Below, piece after piece: positions 33,425 through 44,633 of a stretch of 64,000 nucleotides of DNA. Below the pieces are notes generated by a model. That model did not search any database. It was not told the origin of the DNA and was given only the letters and a program-made list of their open reading frames with translations. Position 1 is the stretch's first letter, and each line of letters begins with the position of its first letter. Origin of the DNA: Metridium senile (Eukaryota > Cnidaria > Anthozoa > Actiniaria > Metridiidae); the NCBI GenBank assembly GCA_949775045.1, contig OX459110.1, positions 2,999,501 through 3,063,500 on the forward strand. The letters run 5' to 3'. The position numbers and the translations under genes are program-made.

Positions 33425-33670
33425 CACAGTGAGATTGTGCAAAATTTGATGGAATGATTGATGAATAAATACAGACATCTAAGCGCCTCTTAAAAGACTG
33501 GCCACGCCGTAAAAGAATAATTTATTACTAGCTGGATAAACGCTATATAGATTGTGCAAAATCTGATGGGGTGATTGATGAATAAATACAGTCATCTAAG
33601 CGCCTCCAAAAAGACTGGCCACACCGTAAAAACAATATTTTATTCAGTGGTTGGACAAAAGGAAAAAAAG
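33425..33670. repeat. Tandem duplication, about 121 bp
   Basis: Two copies of AGATTGTGCAAAAT-TGATGG, GATTGATGAATAAATACAG and CATCTAAGCGCCTC. Each carries AATAAA. Confidence 0.8.
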
Positions 33671-34630
33671 GAGATTGCTGCGCAGCGGAAATTGTGTATT
33701 TTTAAAAAAAAATTAGTAACTGCACATCGCCCAAACGACTGGCCAGAACACAATGATGTTGAATTGGATGGATATGCAAAAGGAAATGAAATATCCATTT
33801 CTACGGCATGGGAATGAATCGCATTTGCGGATCAGTTAACCAGCTAAAAGGAAATTATATTTAAAAATCTTGCTAGCTTTTTGCTAAATCAGCACTTCAA
33901 AGACTGCACGACCTGAATTAATAAAAATCTGAATCAAAATTTTGACCCAGTAAGGGCTATAGACAATGTAACTTACATGTCCCTTATTTTAAAAACAAGC
34001 TATAATCAAGGAAATGTAAGATTAAAGTTAAAAACTGCTTAAAAATGAAGGCTGGCTTTATGTGCACTACAATCATCGCTGAAGTGATTGATTCAATAAA
34101 CAACGAAGCATCAGTCTCAATGCTTTAATGCCTTAAAAACATATCCGACTTAATCCAAAGTCATCGGAAAACATTGGATTAACTCAATCAAAATAAAGTG
34201 CTTTATCAAAAAGCCCGCTTGCTGATGTAAAAAAAACTAACTGCCTTTGTAAATATAGCCAAGGAAAGTAATTTTAATTTAAAAAAAAAATAGTTTTAAT
34301 TTAAAAAAATAGTTTTAATTTAAAAAATAGTTTTAATTTAAAAAAAGACAGCTTAAGCTTTAAAGATTGTAAATAATGCTGATGTCGTCAAATAAAGTTA
34401 TTGTATTATATATTGTACTTTGATCACATGGTTTTTACATGCAGTTTTGTAATGATTTGCTTTTATGCATGGGTAACCTTGTTAAGACAGGTGTGTTAGA
34501 GGTATTCAGCTTTTAAGGTTTTAGATAATATACATTGATTCCATGACAGGAAATAGATCTTCAAGGAAATCATTTAATTACGAAAAATCGTGACATTAGA
34601 AACTCCTCACGTCGTCTGTAGATATATTAT
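33670..34630. other. About 1 kb without a gene
   Basis: Only a short run of ATAGTTTTAATTTAAAAAA repeats (34270-34345) stands out. An AATAAAG at 34391 could be a poly(A) signal but its gene is unknown. Confidence 0.4.
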
Positions 34631-34649
34631 CAATCTAAAGAAAAAGGGC

Positions 34650-35050
34650 TCCTCTTTCCTTCTTGTTTTTGTTCTTCTTCGTTTTCTTCTTCTCCTTCTT
34701 CTTCTCCTTCCTCTTCTTCTTCTTTATCATCTTTTTCCTTCTTTTTCTTTTTCTTGTTCTTGTTCTTGTTTTTGTTCTTCATCTTCTTGTTCTTCTTTTT
34801 TTTCTTGTTCTTCTTTTTCATTTATTTTCTTCTTCTTCTTCTTCTCCTTCTTCTTCTTCTTCTTCTTCTTCTTCTTCTTCTTCTTCTTCTTCTTCTTCTT
34901 CTCCTTCTTCTTCATATTCTTCTTCTTCTTCTTCTTCTCCTTCTTCTTCATATTCTTCTTCTTCTTCTTCTTCTTCTTCTTCTTCTCCTTCTTCTTCTTC
35001 TTCATATTCTTCTTCTTCTTCTTCTTCTCCTTCTTCTTCATATTCTTCAT
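34650..35050 (+). repeat. (TTC)n polypyrimidine tract
   Basis: About 400 bp of TTC/CTT repeats with TTCCTTCTTCATATTC interruptions. One strand is almost pure pyrimidine, so triplex (H-DNA) is possible. All frames stay open as Ser, Phe or Leu runs, and Lys/Glu on the other strand; these are artefacts. Confidence 0.95.
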
Positions 35051-35054
35051 CTTT

Positions 35055-35735
35055 ATCCGCTACTTTTCTATTTTGACTACATCTAGGACTATAGCGTCCC
35101 TAGTGAATTGGTTAAGAGCATCTAAAGGATAATTGATTTGGTGACATTTTCTCGATATCGCTTCCTCTCTTACTGAACAGTAATACCGAAAACGATCACA
35201 TTGGCGTTCAGAAATAATGCATCGTTAATCCTTCAAATGTCAGAAAGCAATTGCTAAAAACATGGCAAGTGCACAAAACTACCAAAATCTCAAGAATGTT
35301 AAAGGCACTTTCTTCTTTACGACTCAATAAAAGAAATGGACCTTTTGGAAGAGTAATGGAAAATGTTTTAAATGCCAATCAATGTCTAATAGCTAATGCA
35401 AGAAACAAACAGAAATTGTATAAAAACTTTAAAGTGCGAAGGCTATTTTTTAATGTCGCTTGACAGTTTTTTGCAATTGACTTAGTACTGTAAATTATTG
35501 CGTTTCCACTGATGAAAAACTGTAGTGTTTTACCAAATAAGATTTACATGTAAAAGCTTCACTTCACTTCACAAATTTCAATGTGTTACCTCTAAAATAT
35601 ATGGCAGAAAGTTACTTTTTATTGCACATTAGATGGTCAACATATCTAAATAACTTCTTGCTCCAGGCTTGTTTCTTAATACAAAATGGTGCAAAAAAAA
35701 AGTAATTAAATGCATTTAAGGATCGTAACACTTTG
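35055..35735. other. Unannotated stretch
   Basis: A 70-codon basic frame at 35251-35463 (+) is open but has no recognisable motif or splice context. Confidence 0.35.
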
Positions 35736-36005
35736 AAATCCACATCAAAAAGAATTCAATCTCTCACAAATGCTTTTCCGGATCCCTTAGTCTGAGATGA
35801 TAAAATCAGAGGTGATCGCATTTCTAGTCGGTTTCCAAATTGATAAAGATGGACCATGGTCATTTCGTGCTGTATAGAAAACCACATCAAAAAGAAATCA
35901 ATCTCAATCTCTTTAGTTATTAATTAAAATCAGAGGCGATCTCTCGCAATTCGCCGGAGTCGGTTTGAAAATAGACAAACATGGACCTTATAATTATAAC
36001 AGAAA
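35735..36005. repeat. Tandem duplication, about 145 bp
   Basis: Diverged copies of CCACATCAAAAAGAA-TCAATCTC, AAAATCAGAGGYGATC, AGTCGGTTT and AAACATGGACC. Confidence 0.65.
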
Positions 36006-36369
36006 AATTCCGGGAACTGTGAGTGCGATTAGCATACACATCACTCCCAAATGCTTTTTCCCTGAATTTTTTTAGTTATTTGCTCGATGTTTTTGACCAT
36101 ATTAATATCTTATGATCACCTGAAATGTAATCAATTCCAAAACGAAAGTTTATTTTTTTATAAGAAAAACAAGCCCATTAAAAGTAACTTTCTGCCGAAA
36201 GGCAGATGAATAACGAAGCCGGTAAAATTACTATTGACCGAGTCAAAGTCAAGGTTATTATGCTGATTAATCGAGCCTGAGGAGGATAATTAATTTAGTG
36301 TATATACAAAGCGGATGATTTCAAACATATGACAATAATTACAAAACTTACAAATAAATCATAACCTCC

Positions 36370-36515
36370 TTTCATGGATATAGTGTTTGTGCTCTATTCC
36401 ACAGTAGCAATTTGATTTTATTTCATGGATATAGTGTTTGCGCTCCATTCCACAGTAGCAATTTGATTTGATTTCATGGATATAGTGTTTGCGCTCTATG
36501 TACTTTGTTAATGTT
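36370..36515. repeat. Small outlier block of the 51 bp minisatellite
   Basis: Three copies of TTTCATGGATATAGTGTTTG, CGCTCTATTCCACAGTAGCA, ATTTGATTTTA, the unit of the main array at 38050-38760. Confidence 0.85.
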
Positions 36516-36654
36516 CACAATGTAGAACAATAAAAAGTAATAAAATCCTGTAAAGAAACTAAATGATTGTGTGTCCTTGGGGTGTTAGTAATTTATAATT
36601 AAAAGTAATGAGTTCCCAAAAACAAATTAAAATTTCAATTAGGATATTTTTTAG

Positions 36655-37045
36655 TTGAAGTTAGTAAGTAAAATAGAATGGAATACAAATAAGCACAAAA
36701 CAAAATTTTTTTTGGGGATTTTAAATTATATGAATTGAAGGATAAGGCCTCAAAAAAATAAAAAATAAAAAATAACTTTTGGGAGACTGATACTTAGTTC
36801 GTAAGAAGAATATAATGCAATACAAATAAGCACAAAACAAAATTGAAGGAAAAAATAAGGCCTCAGAGAAAAAATACAAAAAACTTTGGGGAGACCTAGA
36901 CTTAGTTTGTAAGTAGAATATAATGGAATACAAACTAAAAAGCACAAAACAAAATCGTCTTGGTTGTTTTTAAAATGATATGAAGGATAAATAAGGACTC
37001 AGAGAAAAAATAAATGGGGAGACTTAGACTCAGACTCTAGACTCT
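36655..37045. repeat. Minisatellite, about 115 bp unit, 3 copies
   Basis: Copies share GAATACAAATAAGCACAAAA, GAAGGATAA-TAAGGCCTCA and GGGGAGACTTAGACTTAG. Confidence 0.75.
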
Positions 37046-37049
37046 AAAT

Positions 37050-38040
37050 AGAATTCTGTTCAAATGTTCATTTTTGCAAAGTGCATTAATTTGGGTGATA
37101 ACTTGTAAAGTACGAGACACATTTGCTATACTTAACGTTGATTATTCGCCGACAAAGTTCAGGGCTATGCTAATCAGATTTTATCGAGCCTGAGGAATTA
37201 CTCTTAGTAAATAACTGTTTTAGTAGAATATAAATCAAAAGATGATTATTTAAGGGAAAAATAAAATATCCACTATTCCTAAAGAAAATCTATTGATTTT
37301 GTATTTCTAAAACCGCGTTAAACGTTACAGGTGATTTTAAAATAATAACCGAAAGCTTGCGAAGTAATCCGTGCGCGGGATTTTCTACAAACACCTGCAT
37401 ATTTGTAATATATGTAATCTGATTTATTATACAAGTAATTACAAAAATAATGTGCCTTGTCCAAATTATAGGCTGCAGATCATTGATGTTGAATATAGAA
37501 TCTGAGAAACAAACGTAAAAATAAAATGTCAAATCTAGACATACCAAATACTAAATTGATATTTGCGTTTATATATAATATACTGTACAAAATTACTCGA
37601 TTCTGATTGGACGAGAGGAGTACAATTAAATCGTAAATTGTACTCTGCAGGATACCAATTAGTTTTCAGTACGTATATCATTTAAATAAAAATCGCACGA
37701 TCTTATCGTACAATTTTTTAATTAATAGATACTCGTGGTAGTTATCAAATTGGACCCGCCTGAAAGGCTCGTTCAATTTTGAAAACTTTCAAAACATCAC
37801 TTGTCCCTCAAGATCGTGTGATTTCATATACTAATCTCGTTTGTCTCCGAATTGCTGGTGCCATTACTAATGTTGATAGTTAAACTCAAAGTCAAACTAC
37901 AAATCTTGACAGAAATTGAGCATCCAAAGTTTAGCATGATAAATCGATGGCTTTAGAAGTCAAGATTTTAATGGATTATGTGTTTGCGTTCCACCTTGTT
38001 ACGTACACCATTGATAGCCATTATAAATTTCCACTTAAAA
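37050..38040. other. About 1 kb with no supported gene
   Basis: 37595-37840 has repeat-like pieces (GGACGAGAGGAGTACAATT; CGCACGATC with the later GATCGTGTG in inverted order) that may be a decayed foldback element. An 85-codon minus frame at 37290-37547 is unconvincing. Confidence 0.35.
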
Positions 38041-38049
38041 TATTTAATT

Positions 38050-38760
38050 TGCACAGTAGCAAATGCTATTGGAGATTATTGAATGGATAAAGTGTTTGCG
38101 TTCTATTCCACAGTAGCAATTTGAATAGTGTTTGCGCTTTTTTCCACAGTAGCATTTTGAATAATGTTTGCGCGCTATTCCACAGTAGCAATACGAAAAG
38201 TGTTTGCGCTCTATGTACAGTAGCAATTTGAATAGTGTTTGCGCTCTTTTCTATAGGAGCAATTATATTTTATTTCATGAATATAGTATTTGTGCTCTAT
38301 TTCACAGTAGCAATTTGATATTATTCCACAGCAGCAATTTTATTTTATTTCATGGATATAGTGTTTGCTCTCTATTTCACAGTGGCATGCAATTTGATTT
38401 TATTTCATGGGTATAGTGTTTGCGCTCTATTCCACAGTAGCAATTTGAAATTAAAAGTGTTTGCGCTCTATTCCACAGTAGCAATTTGATTCTATTTCAT
38501 GGATATAGTGTCTGCGCTCTATTACACAGTAGCAATTTGAAAAGTGTTTGCGCTCTATTCCACAGTAGCAATTCGATTTTATTTCATGGATAAAGTGCTT
38601 GCGCTCTATTACACAGTAGCAATTTGATTTTATTCCATATGGATATAGTGTTTGTGCTCCATTCAACAGTAGCAATCTGATTCTATTTCATGGATATGGT
38701 GTTTGTGCTCTATTCTACAGTAGCAATTGTATTTCATTTCATTCATATATTGTTTGTGCT
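38050..38760. repeat. 51 bp minisatellite, about 15 copies including short variants
   Basis: Units read TTTCATGGATATAGTGTTTG, CGCTCTATTCCACAGTAGCA, ATTTGATTTTA, with a deleted form of about 32-36 bp. The last unit merges into the left end of the element at 38725-39195, whose right end holds the same sequence inverted. Confidence 0.85.
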
Positions 38761-39195
38761 CTAACTCCAGGCAGCTTCAGTGCGGGGGGCGTAAGGGATT
38801 GCGGTTGTGCGGTTTCTCGTTCTTTTTGGTGCGGTTAACTTGTTTCGCATTTTTTTCTCATTTATAGTTGCGGTTTTACAAAACTTGGTGGTTTGCGGTT
38901 TCTTTGTCAATTTGCATGGACTCGGTGAACGGCGAAAAACGTTTTTTTATTGAGACCGTTTTATCTTTTCTTTAGTTGTCTGCGATACTGATTAAGTTCC
39001 ACTCCAAAAAACTAGTACACAATTACATGCAGCCCAGACTAATAACTTTTTGCAATACCGCAAAACCGCACCTATAAATAATAATAAGAAAAACGCGAAG
39101 AAATACAACGCGAAACTGCATAACCGCAAATTCTTACGCCCCCTCCCTGAAACTGTCTGGAGTTAGAGCGCAAACATTATATGAATGAAATAAAA
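38725..39195. mobile_element. Inverted-repeat element with GCGGTTTT-rich arms
   Basis: Left side TTCATATATTGTTTGTGCTC, TAACTCCAGGCAG and CTTCAGTGCGGGGGGCGTAA are mirrored on the right by TTACGCCCCCTCCCTGAAAC, TGTCTGGAGTTA and GAGCGCAAACATTATATGAA. Arms are roughly 120 bp and diverged. The outermost part of the arms equals the unit of the adjacent 51 bp minisatellite. Confidence 0.7.
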
Positions 39196-39276
39196 GTTTT
39201 GAGGGGTATATGTTAATTTTATGAGAATTAAGTTGTTTCTCTCTCGCATAACCCTTTTGATATATGTTGTTATATA

Positions 39277-39543
39277 CAGCTATTTAAAAAAACGTAGAAT
39301 ACTGAATACTGCATACTGAATAGTGCATTGCAAAACCAAAATGCATTTTGGGTATCGTTTAAGTAAAATAAATAATATTTAGTTATTTTATTCTTAGTGT
39401 ACTCCATTCAAAACAATATACAAGCTAGTTATGGGGTGTAAATATCGCTGTATATGTATTATTTATTACGAATCAATGAGACCCACAATGCTCTTTGGTC
39501 TTGGAATGCACTATTCAGTATTCAACGTTTTTTGAATTAGCTG
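39277..39543. mobile_element. 267 bp MITE, CAGCTATTT family, TA-flanked
   Basis: Starts CAGCTATTTAAAAAAACGT and ends ACGTTTTTTGAATTAGCTG, flanked by TA. Subterminal repeats carry TAGTGCATTGCA and its complement plus AATGCATTTTGGGT. This uninterrupted copy serves as the empty-site reference for the copy at 43084-43775. Confidence 0.8.
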
Positions 39544-39544
39544 T

Positions 39545-39862
39545 ATAATAAAAAAGAGCCATTGTCAACTTTAAAATAAATACTTGTCTATAAACCCTTT
39601 TATACACATCACATGATCATACATTGAATATATTGTATATTTATCCAGTTTTATTTATTTGCAAACCCCTATAAAAATCAAACAAAGTGCCACTAATCAC
39701 CCCGTGATTCAAGTTCTTATGAAAAATTTGACTATTTCTAAGAAAGCCTGTGAAGAAATTGCGCGACGATTTGAACAATTTCCTGATAATTGACTATCAG
39801 AAGGTAGAAATATATCCTAATTTGTTACCATTAGTATCCTAATTAGTCAGTTTTAACACTTG
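39545..39862. other. Unannotated stretch
   Basis: Nothing recognisable. Confidence 0.4.
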
Positions 39863-39865
39863 TGT

Positions 39866-40066
39866 TACCATATTTTACTCGAATAAGCGCCGCCTTTTAG
39901 CTGTAATGCTACTCTAGAACAGCTGCATTTATCAAAAGCTATATTCTTCAGTTCAAAGTAATTATATTTTACCGCTCACCAATTAAGATCTGATCAAGAA
40001 GGGGAAAGTGAAAAAGATCGAGAAAAATTTAATTAGCGCCGCGGCGCTTATTCGAGTAAATACATT
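39866..40066. mobile_element. MITE, ACTCGAATAAGCGCCGC family
   Basis: Ends carry TTTTACTCGAATAAGCGCCG and CGGCGCTTATTCGAGTAAAT. The interior (AATGCTACTCTA-AACAGC, TATCAAAAGCTATATTCTTC) matches the element at 52024-52266 in reverse orientation. Confidence 0.75.
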
Positions 40067-40091
40067 ATGCCGGAAGATTTCTGAGACTTAA

Positions 40092-40695
40092 GGACGTTCG
40101 CGGGCAAATGATTATCAATCAAGTTTAATGAGCAAATAAAACATGGGTTTCTTTTTAGGAGTGAGATAATCTCAAAGTGCAGCCTTTTTCTTGTCAAAAA
40201 TCGCCTGCGCGCAATACGAACCATTCGAGTGAAAAAGTCATTTTTTGATAGAAAGCCCAAATGGATTGCCAAACATTTCTTGGAAAAAACGTCTAATAAC
40301 CTATAGATTAATATTTATATGAATAAATACAACTAACCCTTTGAATTTTGGCTCGAATTCGCAGCCATCATGAAACATTCGGTGACGCTTTCGATCGATA
40401 AAAGATTGACATTTTTATCCGAATACGTCTATCATTTGATATTTAACCATAACTTTTTCTTCAAATTTTGAACACACACTGCTTTTTTAATGCTTTACAA
40501 ATTTTCAAAATAAAAAATGGGGGTCACCGTATTTGTTTCCGAGATATTGCGCTGCAAACGTTTAAAACCATACAATATGCGGTCGCCATTTTGTTTCGTG
40601 GAACGCCTGGACGATTTTTTTAATGAAACGAAATCATTAAGACGTTCCAAAGCGCACGCAGAAAGGATGCGTAGAAACAATGCCCGCGAACGTCC
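40092..40695. mobile_element. 604 bp TTAA-flanked element, GGACGTTCGCGGG family
   Basis: Perfect 15 bp terminal repeats GGACGTTCGCGGGCA, flanked by TTAA at 40088-40091 and 40696-40699. Three short overlapping frames inside lack any transposase motif. It lies only about 25 bp from the preceding MITE. Confidence 0.8.
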
Positions 40696-40699
40696 TTAA

Positions 40700-40985
40700 G
40701 TATAGTTGTTATTAATAGTAGTACTATTTTAGTGTTCAATTAATGATTGCTTATTAACAAATGAATGGAATCGCTTCAGCTTACTAATCCTTTTGGTGTA
40801 GGGTTTTATCACTGTGATCTACGATCGCTTTCAGTAAGAAATACCTTGAGCAATTAGGGATGTACTTAAAAAAATTAGATGAATCCACATTTAAAAAGTG
40901 ATCTAGAATAAGATGTCTTAAGGACGAGACACAGGCGCCAAACATGAAACCAGCACCACGTTCACGGGAAATAATTATCAAATTA
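40700..40985. other. Unannotated stretch
   Basis: No supported feature; a 72-codon minus frame at 40784-41002 is not convincing. Confidence 0.4.
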
Positions 40986-40989
40986 AATC

Positions 40990-41490
40990 CAAAACTTGAC
41001 ATAAACTCTTTAAAAAAGGGCGTAATATTTCTTATTATAGGACTATTTTCGAATTAGATTTACTATCTTTATGCACATCTAATTAAAAAAAAATAAAAAA
41101 CCTGACATAAACTATTTTAAAAGGGCATAATATTTCTTATTATAGGACTATTTTCGAATTAGATTTACTATCTTTATGCACATCTAATTAAAAATAAATA
41201 AAAAACCTGACATAAACTATTTTAAAAGGGCATAATATTTCTTATTATAGGACTATTTTCGAATTAGATTTACTATCTTTATGCACATCTAATTAAAAAA
41301 AATCAAAAACCTGACATAAACTGTTTTAAAAGGGCGTAATATTTCTTATTATAGGAACTATTTTCGAATTAGAATTACTATCTTTATGCACATCTAGTTT
41401 AAAAAATCAAAAACCTGACATAAACTATTTTAAAAGGGCATAATATTTCTTATTATAGGACTATTTTCGAATTAGATTTCCTATCTTTAT
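40990..41490. repeat. Minisatellite, about 105 bp unit, 5 copies
   Basis: Near-identical copies of CCTGACATAAACTATTTTAA, AAGGGCATAATATTTCTTAT, ATAGGACTATTTTCGAATTA and CTTTATGCACATCTAATT. Confidence 0.85.
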
Positions 41491-42770
41491 GCATGTGCCA
41501 TTTTAAACTCTGCACGCATCCAAGAAAAAGTTGGTCTTTCAAATGTATACTATTTTACTCATTATTAACGCTCATTTTTTGTAAGTTTATCGTACTGTTA
41601 ATCGAATGTGGCAAATTTCATTCTGCGCGAGCATCCAAGAAAAAAAAGAAGAACGAAAACTGGTCTTTCAAATGTCTACTATTTTCCCCTCTTATTGCTC
41701 ATTATTTGTCCGTCTATCTTTATATATTGTCAATCCAAATCTAGTTTTCTTTATAAACGTTTATATTCGGAACATTTTTTTATGCATGTGTCATATTTCA
41801 CTCTTGGCGCGCATCCAAGAAAAAAAAAAAAGGAACGACAAAAATTCCTTTTTCAAATTTTCCCGTTTATTATTGTTCATTTTTGTACGTTGATCTTTAT
41901 TGTTACTCGAAATTTGTTCCTCTTTGTAAACGTTTATGTTCAGAACATTTTTTATGCACGTGTTATATTTCACTCTATATAGGTGCGCATATAAGAAAAA
42001 AAAGAACGAAAAAATCGTCTGTCAAATGGCTATTTTTCCCCTTCATTGTTATTCTTTTATTGTACGTTTATCGTATACATTTTTTATCTTTTGTTAAAAT
42101 GTTTTTTCTATATCGGCTTTAATTTGTAAAAGGTTTCCTGTTCGAAAAACGTGCTTTTCTTATCTTCATCGGTTATAATTGATTTAAACTTTTAATTGTT
42201 TCTAAACTTGTATCCTCCCTCTATTGTCTTTTCCATGCTTTTTTTTTCTCTACTTCGCGTTTTTTCTTTTCCTTCGCGAATCAATTCTTCTCATCTCTCG
42301 TTCTTCTCTCCTTTTTTTTCTTCTGTTCTGTTCACTTCTTTTTTTCTTCAGTTATTTTTCTCATCTCTTCTCTTCTCGTTTCTCCTCTCCTCTTCTCCTC
42401 TCTTTTCAATTTTATCTTCATATACATATTTTCGGGTTTGGTTATATTTCTGTTTTCAATTATATCTTGAATCAGTAGCTTCAAAGTGCAGGCGGTAGTT
42501 ATCCTTATTACGTGTTTATTTTATCATAGTAAATTTAGTTTTCTTAATATAAACGTTTATGTTCAGAACATTTTCTATGAATGTGTCATATTTTACTCTG
42601 CGCGCGTACCCAAAGAAGAAGAAAAAAATGAAAAAAGGTCTTTCAAATGTTTACTTTCCGAGTTCCTTTCATTATTGTTCATTTTTTGTACGTTGATCTA
42701 TATTGTTAATCGAATTATTACGTGTTCATTTTATCAGAGTATACCCCGTTATCAGCCATCGACATTGCTT
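41480..42770. repeat. Degenerate repeat, about 165 bp unit, 6 copies
   Basis: Units share TTTATGCATGTGTCATATTT, GCGCGCATCCAAGAAAAAAA, GTCTTTCAAATG, TTATTGTTCATTTTTTGTAC and AAACGTTTATGTTCAGAACA. The middle (42190-42470) is a pyrimidine-rich TTCTC segment. Short frames in it are artefacts of its T-richness. Confidence 0.7.
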
Positions 42771-42774
42771 TGTT

Positions 42775-43080
42775 GATCAGAAATCATTAAAATTATTATC
42801 CTATCCAAGCCTATTCAGAAATAGTATTCGTCGGCTTGCTTTCAGGCGCCATTTACGAAAGAACATGGTCCATATACATGATTAATGAGTACATTTTAAG
42901 ACTTACTTTGACACAATGTCTGTATAAATATCATATTATGGCGTTCGAAAGAGGAAACATTTTGTTATGACTGAGCTTAACAGATTCCTTGCATTGATGG
43001 ATTTTATTAAAAATTTAAGCTAATCCACAAGACAAGGGTCTTAATATAATGGCGCTGTTGTAAAGCAGTCAAATTTATTC
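42775..43080. other. Unannotated stretch
   Basis: Nothing recognisable. Confidence 0.4.
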
Positions 43081-43203
43081 GGCACAGTAAGAACTAAGGA
43101 CTGCAGATTAGTACGAAATAGTGCATTGCAAGACCGAAATGCATTTTGGGTCATACAATATTGTTAAAATTAAAATAAATAATAATAAGTTATTTTATTT
43201 TTA

Positions 43204-43344
43204 GAGTACAAACACTAAAAGTGTGCAATACTTTGTACTATTTACCACTAAATAGTGTTGATTAAACAATAAAGAACAAAAGAATTTGCATAATTTAGCA
43301 GTATTTAGTGGTATTTATGTTGCACACTTTTAGTGTTTGTACTC
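43204..43344. mobile_element. 141 bp MITE, GAGTACAAACACT family, TA-flanked
   Basis: Perfect inverted termini GAGTACAAACACTAAAAGTG with TA at 43202-43203 and 43345-43346. Interior TTTACCACTAAATAGTG and its near complement. It is the uninterrupted relative of 44088-44426. Confidence 0.85.
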
Positions 43345-43403
43345 TAATCTACTCCATTTAAAACAAGTTATGGAGAGTAAATATCACTGTATATTTTCAT
43401 TTA

Positions 43404-43693
43404 TACCTATTTCAAAAATCGTTGTCGCAGCCGAAGCTACAATCCACACTCTGAAGCCTGCAAAGGATGTCGGTATTTCTTCTCTTGTTATCGATATATT
43501 CATAGTATATTTTGATTGCACGTAATTGTGTTATTTGACCATAACAAGTTGTTGTTTTGGTAGATATAAATAGAAATATTTATTTGAAAAACGTGCCATA
43601 AATCACAAATTATGTCCATACAACCGACATCCTTTGCAGGCTTCAGAGTGTGGACCGTAGCTTCGGCTGCGACAACGATTTTTGAAATAGGTG
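43404..43693. mobile_element. CACCTATTTC-family MITE
   Basis: Terminal repeats of about 70 bp: ACCTATTTCAAAAATCGTTG, TCGCAGCCGAAGCTAC, ACACTCTGAAGCCTGCAAAG and GATGTCGGT, mirrored at the right. Reverse-orientation copy at 9664-9945. Inserted in the element at 43084-43775. Confidence 0.8.
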
Positions 43694-43779
43694 AATATTT
43701 TAAATAGATGAGACCCACAATGTCCCTGAGTCTTGGAACGCACTATTCTGTATTCAACATATTTTGAAATAGCTGTATG

Positions 43780-44080
43780 CTCATCATTCACAATCCTTAT
43801 CGTTATGATTGTGCGCATCTCAAGTCAAAATGTGAGGTAGCCTGAACTCAATTCTTTAACCTACTTTTTATATTTTATTTCATATTAAGTTTGGCTTTAT
43901 TTTTTACATACATTCATGTGAATAAGTAATCAAATTAATTAAAATAATTATTTAATTGAATTTCAATTATTGTATATATCAAATTATATTATTTTATGTG
44001 ATTAATATAATCGGAAGAAGCTAATTAACCAATATATATAATTTTAAAGCTTAAAAAAAAAAAAAATTATTACTATTCAT
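43780..44080. other. Very AT-rich stretch
   Basis: Low-complexity A/T sequence, no feature. Confidence 0.5.
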
Positions 44081-44087
44081 GGTGATA

Positions 44088-44426
44088 GAGTACAAACACT
44101 AAAAGTGTGCAACATAACTACCACTAAGACCCCGGCTACACGGATCCGGATACTTTTGAAACTGCATACTTTTTGATGCGAATTGGCCTATCGTCCACAC
44201 GAATCCAGTGAATCCGGTCACCGAAACCGCATACCTTTACTTGAATCCTCCGGATACGCGGATTCGTGTGGACGCAAATATTTCTATGCGGTTTCAACCG
44301 GATCGGATTCGTGTAGAAGAGGCCTAAATACTGCCAAATTGCAAATTCTTTTGTTCCCTTTTGTTTAATCAACACTATTTAGTGGTAAATAGTACAAAGT
44401 ATTGCACACTTTTAGTGCTTGTACTC
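44088..44426. mobile_element. GAGTACAAACACT-family MITE interrupted by a Harbinger-like MITE
   Basis: Same termini as 43204-43344, reverse orientation inside, flanked by TA (44086-44087, 44427-44428). Contains the 197 bp insertion at 44128-44324. Confidence 0.85.
44128..44324. mobile_element. 197 bp PIF/Harbinger-like MITE with TAA duplication
   Basis: Starts GACCCCGGCTACACGGATCC and ends with the diverged complement GATTCGTGTAGAAGAGGCC. It is flanked by TAA on both sides. The intact sister at 43204-43344 reads CCACTAAATACTGC where this copy reads CCACTAA-element-TAAATACTGC, proving the 3 bp duplication. TWA duplications are typical of PIF/Harbinger. The interior carries several GGATTCGTGTGGACG-type strings in both directions. 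A half copy is at 51178-51228. Confidence 0.85.
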
Positions 44427-44633
44427 TAACGTTTCTTCAACCAAAATGTTTTTTTATTATCCAAGCGTTCATAAGAACGTATTCTATTCCATCGTAGAAT
44501 AGCGCGCGTATTGTTTGTATTCGTGTTTTTCAACCGTTTTTGCACTTACACTGTAACCCTGACGATGGGATGTTAGGCCCGAAAGCTTGGATAATAAAAA
44601 AACATTTTGGTTGAAGAAATGTTATCACTATGA
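44427..44633. mobile_element. Foldback MITE, AACCAAAATGTTTTTTTATT arms
   Basis: Arms of about 40 bp: TTTCTTCAACCAAAATGTTT, TTTTATTATCCAAGC and complement. It directly abuts the preceding element. The right half contains the hammerhead-like motif at 44551-44590. Confidence 0.75.
44551..44590 (+). ncRNA. Hammerhead-like motif inside a foldback element
   Basis: Reads CTGACGA (a perfect hammerhead CUGANGA box), one U, GGG-loop-CCC, GAAA, then the 4-base palindrome AGCT and U. The order and the single extra base before stem II match the motif at 24914-24957, although the sequences are otherwise unrelated. Stem I is weak (GG/CC plus scattered pairs). Confidence 0.35.

Larger units (their letters stand above)
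43084..43775. mobile_element. CAGCTATTT-family MITE carrying two nested MITEs
   Basis: Aligns piecewise with the 267 bp element at 39277-39543 (TAGTGCATTGCAAGACC, GAAATGCATTTTGGGT, then ACTCCATTTAAAAC, then GATGAGACCCACAATG, then AGCTG). Two elements interrupt it, at 43204-43344 and 43404-43693. Its left terminus is diverged. The age order is clear: this element first, then the two insertions. Confidence 0.75.

Noticed and set aside
34590..35132. Phe/Ser/Leu or Lys/Glu homopolymer frames
   Set aside because: Translation of a (TTC)n tract.
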